From assembly GCA_022818135.1 (NCBI GenBank), contig JAFMSR010000003.1, positions 30,887,962 to 30,951,961 of the forward strand: a stretch of 64,000 nucleotides of DNA, given 5' to 3'. The stretch's first letter is position 1, and every line of letters begins with the position of its first letter. This DNA comes from Saxidomus purpurata (lineage: Eukaryota; Mollusca; Bivalvia; Venerida; Veneridae). Position numbers and translations under genes: made by a program. Of this stretch, positions 60,301-64,000 are shown in pieces. Under the pieces are notes generated by a model. That model was given only the letters and a program-made list of their open reading frames with translations. It was not told where the DNA came from and ran no database searches.

Positions 60301-61539
60301 TTTTCTTGATAATGCTCTATGGGTCACAGTTTTCCTTCACCTTTTATCAAACTTGATCAGAAGGTTCCCTGCAACATATCGATGTTCCCTATTGTTTTTG
60401 GGGTCAGTGGGTTAAAGGTCTCAGTCACAGTGACTTCCGTTAGATTTTCCTTGATAACACTCTACGGGTCACAGTTTTCTTTTAATTTTCATCAATCTTG
60501 CCCAGAAGGTCCCCTGTAGCATGAAAATGATCCCTATTGATTTTTGGGTTAATGGGTCAAAGGTCAAGGTCACAGTGACCTGAACTTTGAAAATATTTTC
60601 CGCTGAGATCTATTTGACCCACAATCTTCACACTTCAGAGGATGATTGATCTTACTGAATAGATGATCCCTATCGGTCTTTTTTGGTCAGTGGGTCAAAG
60701 GTAAAGGTCACATTTTCGAACTTTTAAAATCTTTTCCACTCAATATCATGAGATCTATATCACCCACAGTCTTCCAGTATCATAGGATGATTTTTCTTAC
60801 TGAGTAGATGATCCCTACTGCTTTTTGAGGTCAATGGGTCAGTGTCACAGTGAACTCTATTAGCTTTTCATTGGTAACCTTGCAAGAGATTTTCACAAAA
60901 CTTACTCAGAACAATCCAGTCAGACAGACCGTAGAGCGATACTGCCCCTTTTGGGCCTCTCTTGTTCTCGTTGATGTGATATATAATAATACTTTTTGTA
61001 TGTTAACAACCTATTTCTTGTTGCTTTTCAGTTGATTTCTGCTTGTCATGTGCTAAGCATGACCGAAAGATTGTCTGTGAACATCCCATGTTTAAAGGGT
61101 TTGTGTGTAGTAAATGTAAGGTAAGATGAGGTTTATTAGCGATTATCTAAGTTTTTGAATCGGTAGTTAAGTTATCTTAATATTGTATTTAATATCCAAG
61201 TTATCTTTGCTTGATTTACAAAGGTGAAAAAGCCCTCTCCCTTACTGCCTTTTGTCAGCCATTCCATGGGATTTGAGCTGTAAATGATTTTCCACAACAT
61301 CGGACATTGAACGAGCCTGATAATAATGATAGCTTATTTAGATCATGAGAAAACTCTTGAAAAAGTTTCTTGCTTTCTCTAGTTGTAATATGGAATGAGT
61401 GTCAAATTTTATTGTCATTTTCTCGTTAAAAGCTTTGCATTGATTAGTGCAGATTTCAGCTTGCATCAGTGATTGTTGTTTGTACTTACAGGATTCTCTT
61501 ATGGAAAGCCTTCTTGCTTTAGATAATGATGGATGCAAT
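51377..61539 (+). CDS. DNMT3-type de novo DNA (cytosine-5) methyltransferase, N-terminal part, ten exons, continues beyond the right edge
   Basis: DNMT3 enzymes methylate unmethylated CpG in the nucleus. Exons with matching phases are 51377-51611, 51955-52389, 52699-52863, 53768-53943, 54727-54876, 55777-55899, 57996-58128, 59345-59509, 61032-61120 and 61492-61539. Counting from the ATG at 51392 they give 568 residues. Residues 1-332 are basic/Ser-rich and then acidic, probably disordered. Residues about 337-423 form a PWWP domain (GSLIWGRLSKTRWWPAIV, WVMWFGDHKIS, then LSHIVSFAHQF), very close in pattern to DNMT3A/B (WVMWFGDGKFS), which reads H3K36 methylation. From residue 523 the ADD domain starts with C526-x2-C529 and C548-x2-C551 (FCLSC, EHPMFKGFVCSKC), then LALDNDGCN. 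The catalytic domain with its PC and ENV motifs is not in the window. The codon at 51377 is in frame with ATG 51392, so upstream coding is possible. Confidence 0.9.
51392..51611 (+). CDS. DNMT3 exon 1 in the window
   Basis: Starts MYRRFYQAPVRSEWSEFSLR. Acceptor TTTACTTCAG at 51376, donor GCTT|GTAAGT. 73 codons plus one base. Confidence 0.8.
51955..52389 (+). CDS. DNMT3 exon 2 (basic, Ser/Lys-rich linker)
   Basis: Acceptor TATATTTTAG, donor GCAG|GTAATG. Encodes FTIAMSYPEGRQKMIERIDA through KEKLEKRLPLFTLRDILGKE. A Lys/Arg/Glu-rich, probably disordered stretch. The phase fits on both sides. Confidence 0.85.
52699..52863 (+). CDS. DNMT3 exon 3
   Basis: Acceptor ATCATTTCAG, donor GATG|GTAAGA. 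Encodes CTQSCGCNSDVNRDEQVDDL through FRDSAD. Acidic linker. Confidence 0.8.
53001..53437 (+). mobile_element. Tandem-array element with TAGCAACCA minisatellite
   Basis: Starts AACTCGCCTGGCACTGTG and GATGATCGTCCGTCGTCTGT. About a dozen degenerate units follow, built on AGCAACCAGTGACTTCC, the reverse complement of the 17800-18020 repeat. It ends GGTGAGCAATATAGGGCC and ACCTCTTGTT. Sense orientation in DNMT3 intron 3. Confidence 0.75.
53768..53943 (+). CDS. DNMT3 exon 4
   Basis: Acceptor TTTCATGCAAAG, donor AAAG|GTATGG. Encodes WIDEFGSEKDSSLLALLESP through EHGSIGK. The TSYSTDTEEDSGDA segment is acidic. The exon start was chosen because it alone keeps the frame with exon 3. Confidence 0.75.
54299..54650 (+). 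mobile_element. Truncated tandem-array element, 48395 family
   Basis: TAGCTCACCTGACTTTGCC with an inverted GGCAAA...GTGAGCT hairpin-like start, GATGATTGCCCGTCATCTGT, then TTTGAAACCACTTGGTCAAT and CGAAGCTCTACCAAAATTG. The 3' end is missing. DNMT3 intron 4, sense orientation. Confidence 0.6.
54727..54876 (+). CDS. DNMT3 exon 5, core of the PWWP domain
   Basis: A phase-0 exon of 50 codons. Acceptor CTTTGCAG, donor CACAG|GTAAAA. Holds SLIWGRLSKTRWWPAIVIDG and EGWTWVMWFGDHKIS. The WW(P) pair, Trp-Val-Met-Trp-Phe-Gly-Asp and the Arg-Glu-Gly linker are characteristic of DNMT3-class PWWP domains. Confidence 0.95.
55016..55524. mobile_element. MITE with TTA target duplication, 509 bp
   Basis: The inverted ends TGCCTTGGTCACAT and ATGTGACCAGGGTA have two or three changes and are flanked by TTA (55013-55015 and 55525-55527). 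A 3-bp TTA target suggests PIF/Harbinger. The opposing frames inside it are not conserved genes. DNMT3 intron 5. Confidence 0.6.
55777..55899 (+). CDS. DNMT3 exon 6, end of the PWWP domain
   Basis: A phase-0 exon of 41 codons encoding SVVIYCQMRLSHIVSFAHQF through AIIEALK. The acceptor at 55776 (GAAAGACAG) was chosen because SVV...LSHIVSF then lines up with SVVCVEKLMPLSSF of DNMT3A. An acceptor just before ATG 55798 or at 55746 would also keep the frame. Donor AAAG|GTTTGT. Confidence 0.8.
55948..57552 (+). mobile_element. Tandem-array element with AACCAGGTTTTC ends, carrying a nested 40151-family copy
   Basis: AACCAGGTTTTC (55949-55960) and GAAAACCTGGTT (57511-57522) are perfect subterminal inverted repeats. 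Two and a half units of about 155 bp contain TTTCAACCAAACTTTCACAG and ATTGTCGGGGTTTTGTGATT. It ends with the hairpin GTGACAATTTCCTGTCAC and TTGTCTTGTT. 56451-57408 is a 5'-truncated copy of the 40151 family ending GGGACAGCTCTTGTT. DNMT3 intron 6, sense orientation. Confidence 0.8.
56451..57408 (+). mobile_element. 40151-family tandem-array copy, 5'-truncated, nested
   Basis: About five units with ACTGTAACTTTGTCATGC and CAAAGGTCAAGGTCACACTT, the closing TTTCGGGGGCAT and CTCTTGTT. The ATGCCCCCGAA start and GTCC microsatellite are absent. Confidence 0.8.
57996..58128 (+). CDS. DNMT3 exon 7
   Basis: Acceptor TTGCTCTAG, donor GCAG|GTAGTA. Encodes VCSNRANVSLDGYNDIKRWG through FIPKA. VCSNRA follows the PWWP helix as VASSRAG does in DNMT3A, and RWGLLEMGF resembles the EWALGGF segment. 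Confidence 0.85.
58430..59133 (+). mobile_element. 40151-family tandem-array element, three to four units
   Basis: Starts TTATGCCCCCGAAGGGTGGC (subterminal repeat 58432-58442, partner TTCGGGGGTAT near 59096). Units contain TGTAACTTTGTC and CAAAGGTCAAGGTCACACTT. Ends GGGACAGCTCTTGTC. DNMT3 intron 7, sense orientation. Confidence 0.8.
59345..59509 (+). CDS. DNMT3 exon 8 (linker before the ADD domain)
   Basis: Acceptor TTTTGCTAG, donor GATG|GTTAGC. Encodes SEFPPVVMKELRKLRHTADG, then an acidic SDFDSDEELSN stretch through FESDVLKD. Confidence 0.8.
59950..60966 (+). mobile_element. Tandem-array element, units of about 120-140 bp, about seven copies
   Basis: Starts near ACCTCTACTGGACAAAGTCC. Repeated phrases are TTGATAACACTCTACGGGTC, CAGAAGGTTCCCTGTA, GATGATCCCTATTG and GGGTCAAAGGTCAAGGTCAC followed by AGTGACC. 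Ends GCCCCTTTTGGGCCTCTCTTGTT (hairpin plus terminus). DNMT3 intron 8, sense orientation. Confidence 0.8.
61032..61120 (+). CDS. DNMT3 exon 9, first zinc finger of the ADD domain
   Basis: Acceptor TTGCTTTTCAG, donor TAAG|GTAAGA. Encodes VDFCLSCAKHDRKIVCEHPM and FKGFVCSKCK. The two CxxC pairs with EHP-F-G between them match the GATA-like finger of DNMT3 (ICISCG ... LEHPLFVGGMCQNCK). Confidence 0.9.
61492..61539 (+). CDS. DNMT3 exon 10 in the window
   Basis: A 48-base phase-0 exon encoding DSLMESLLALDNDGCN. Acceptor GTACTTACAG, donor CAAT|GTAAGT. The LALDNDG motif corresponds to the AYQYDDDG segment of the ADD domain. The next exon lies outside the window. Confidence 0.85.
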
Positions 61540-61624
61540 GTAAGTTAACTCTTAACATATATTCAGTTATGGGACATTCTTTCTCACTGTGCCTATCCTT
61601 ATGAAAGTTTCTGTCAATACTTAT

Positions 61625-61979
61625 GCTCTACAGTTACTCTTCCTTGTGTTCTACAGTTTCACTTCATTGTATGTTTTACAGTTATTTTTCATTGTTTTTC
61701 ACAGTTACTCTTCATTGTGTTACATTCTGTTCTACAGTTAGTCTTCATTGTGATTAACAGTTACTCTTCCTTGTGTTGCACAGTTACTCTTCTGTGTGGT
61801 TTGACAGTTAATTTACATTGTGTTTTGTTGTGTTCTACAGTTGCTCTTCATTATGTGTACTCGGTAACTCTTCATTGTGTTTCATTCTGTCCTACAGTTA
61901 GTCTTCATTGTGTTTCATTCTGTCCTACAGTTAGTCTTCATTGTGTTTCACAGTTACTTTTTATTGTGTTTCATTCTTT
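61625..61979 (+). repeat. Minisatellite, unit about 24 bp, left part
   Basis: Degenerate copies of CTACAGTTACTCTTCATTGT followed by GTTC. It continues at 63496 after an inserted element. The hydrophobic frames within it are translation of the repeat. Confidence 0.85.
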
Positions 61980-63493
61980 TTTATACCCCCAAAACGAAGT
62001 TTAGGGGGGTATATAGGAGTCACCCGGTGGTTGGTCGGTTGGTCGGTCGGTTGGTCGGTCGGGCAGTCTGTTGCATTTTCCTTGTCTGGAGCATAACTTG
62101 AAAACTACTAGTTGGAATTCAATACAACTTCATACAATGGTCAAGCACATTGAGAGGAAGTGCAGTGCACAAGAACTATAACTCCATCTTGACTAATTAC
62201 AGAGTTATTGCCCTTTGTTACTTTTCCTTGTCCGGAGCATAACTTGAAAACTACTAGTTGGAATTCAGTACAACTTCATACAATGGTCAAGCACATTGAG
62301 AGGAAGTGCAGTGCACAAGAACTATAACTCCATCTTGACTAATTACAGAGTTATTGCCCTTTGTTACTTTTCCTTGTCCGGAGCATAACTTGAAAACTAC
62401 CGGTTGGAATTCAATACAACTTCATACAATGGTCAAGCACATTGAGAGGAAGTGCAGTGCACAAGAACCATAACTCCATCTTGACTAATTACAGAGTTAT
62501 TGCCCTTTGTTTCTTTTCCTTGTCCGGAGCATAACTTGAAAACTACTGGTTGGAATTCAATACAATTTCATACAATGGTCAAGCACATTGAGAGGAAGTG
62601 CAGTGCACAAGAACCATAACTCCATCTTGACTAATTACAGAGTTATTGCCCTTTGTTACTTTTTCTTGTCTGGAGCATAACTTTAAAACTACAAGTTGGA
62701 ATTCATTACAATTTCATATAATGATCAAGCACACTCAGAGGAAGTGCAGTGTACAAAAACTATAACTATATCTTGAGTATTTACTGAGTTATTGCCCTTT
62801 GTTACTTTGTCTTGTCCGGAGCATAACTTTAAAACTACTAGTTGGAATTCATTACAATTTCATACAGTGATCAAGCACACTCAGAGGAAGTGCAGTGTAC
62901 AAGAACTATAACTCTATTTTGAGTATTTACTGAGTTATTGCCCTTTGTTACTTTTCCTTGCCCGAAGCATTACTTGAAAACTACTGGTTGGAATTCAATA
63001 CAACTTCATACAATGGTCAAGCACATTGAGAGGAAGTGCAGTGCACAAGAACCATAACTCCATCTTGACTAATTACAGGGTTATTACCCTTTGTCACTTT
63101 TCCTTGTCTGGAGCATGATTCGAAAACTACAAGTTGGAATTCAATACAACTTCATACAATGGTCAAGCACATTGAGAGGAAGTGCAGTGCAAAAGAACAA
63201 TAACTCTATCTTGACTCATTTCAGAGTTATTGCCCTTTGTTACTTTTCCTTGTCCGGAGCATGATTCCAAAACTATTGGTTGGAATTCAATAAAACTTCA
63301 TACAATGGTCAAGCACATTGAGAGGAAGTGCAGTTTACAAGAACCATAACTCTATCTTGACAAATTACAGAGTTATTGCTAAGAACAATATCTCTTTTCA
63401 GTTTGTTTCCAAGGTATTATGTTACTACGAACTTCTTCAGTTTATAAAGCAGTCTTTTGGGGGTATTAATCACATTTAGTGATAGCTCTAGTT
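61980..63493 (+). mobile_element. Tandem-array element, nine units of 146 bp, inserted in the minisatellite
   Basis: Starts TTATACCCCCAAAACGAAG and a GGTC/GGTT microsatellite. The phrase GTTGGAATTCAATACAACTT recurs at 62111, 62258, 62403, 62549, 62695, 62841, 62987, 63133 and 63279, a very regular 146-bp period. TACCCCCAAAA (61984-61994) and TTTTGGGGGTA (63455-63465) are perfect subterminal inverted repeats. Ends GATAGCTCTAGTTT. Confidence 0.9.
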
Positions 63494-63495
63494 TT

Positions 63496-64000
63496 TATAG
63501 TTGCTCTTCATTGTTTTGTTTACAGTTACTCTTAATCCTGTTCTAAAGTTACTCTTCCTTGTGTCCAACAGTTACCCAACTTTTCATTGTGTTACAGTTA
63601 CTTTTTCTTGTGTTCTACAATTACTCCTCATTGTGTTTTATATTTGCTCTACCATGTGTTCTACAGTTGCTCTTCATAGTGTTCTGCAGTTACTTGTGTG
63701 CTACAGTTTGTCTTCATTGTGTGTTCTACAGTTGCTCTTCATTGTGTTCTGCAGTTACTTGTGTGCTACAGTTAGTCTTCATTGTGTGCTCCACAGTTGC
63801 TCTTCATTGTGTGCTCCACAGTTGCTCTTCATTGTGTTCTACAGTTACTTGTGCGCTACAGTTTGTCTTCATTGTGTGCTCCACAGTTGCTCTTCGTTGT
63901 GTTCTACAGTTACTTGTGTGCTACAGTTAGTCTTCATTGTGTGCTCCACAGTTGCTCTTCATTGTGTTCTACAGTTACTTGTGCGCTACAGTTTGTCTTC
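63496..64000 (+). repeat. Minisatellite, right part, with higher-order repeat
   Basis: The same 24-bp unit as at 61625. Towards the edge, variants alternate to give a higher-order unit of about 64 bp (GTGCTCCACAGTTGCTCTTC ... TACAGTTACTTGTGCGCTAC). It runs off the window. Confidence 0.85.

Noticed and set aside
61717..63930. Hydrophobic Leu/Val/Phe-rich open frames
   Set aside because: They are translations of the 24-bp minisatellite, and the composition follows directly from the repeat.

Overview
The window reads as animal nuclear DNA, most likely from a bivalve mollusc. It is AT-rich, and its protein-coding exons are short, have canonical GT/AG borders and are separated by kilobase introns. 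Much of the rest is mobile DNA, especially tandem-array elements with AGGTCAAGGTCA-type cores that resemble the pearl / Helentron-derived elements known from bivalves. The species cannot be fixed from the sequence alone.

Three cellular genes can be supported. (1) The 5' part of a glutamate synthase (GOGAT) gene lies on the minus strand. Six coding exons between 17535 and 1375 encode the start of the class II glutamine amidotransferase domain with its nucleophile Cys27, and the gene runs off the left edge. (2) A small plus-strand gene (about 23281-26260) has a non-coding first exon and two coding exons for a 281-residue protein that I do not recognise. (3) The 5' two thirds of a DNMT3-type de novo DNA methyltransferase lies on the plus strand (ten exons, 51377-61539). 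It has a low-complexity N-terminus, a PWWP domain and the first zinc finger of the ADD domain. Its catalytic domain must lie beyond the right edge.

Layout: 1-17.5 kb is GOGAT exons with introns carrying hAT-like, TA-type, TTAA-type and tandem-array elements. 18-23.2 kb is upstream intergenic DNA. 23.2-26.3 kb is the orphan gene. 27.2-34.4 kb holds a GC-rich retroposon with a 17-bp target duplication, an antisense 28S rRNA fragment and a broken transposase-like gene. 35-45.8 kb is a multiply nested repeat island. 45.8-51.3 kb holds a tRNA-derived SINE, dispersed repeats and a pogo-like element. 51.4-64 kb is DNMT3, with a repeat element in most of its introns and a minisatellite at the right edge.

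The two recognised genes are unrelated in function (nitrogen assimilation and DNA methylation), and there is no operon-like organisation. The most unusual content is the repeat fraction. Many otherwise dissimilar tandem-array elements share one architecture and one 3' terminus (CTCTTGTT). There are also two 30-36-bp palindromes that look like transposon ends fused with nothing between them and flanked by target duplications, and several insertions whose order can be read directly from the sequence.
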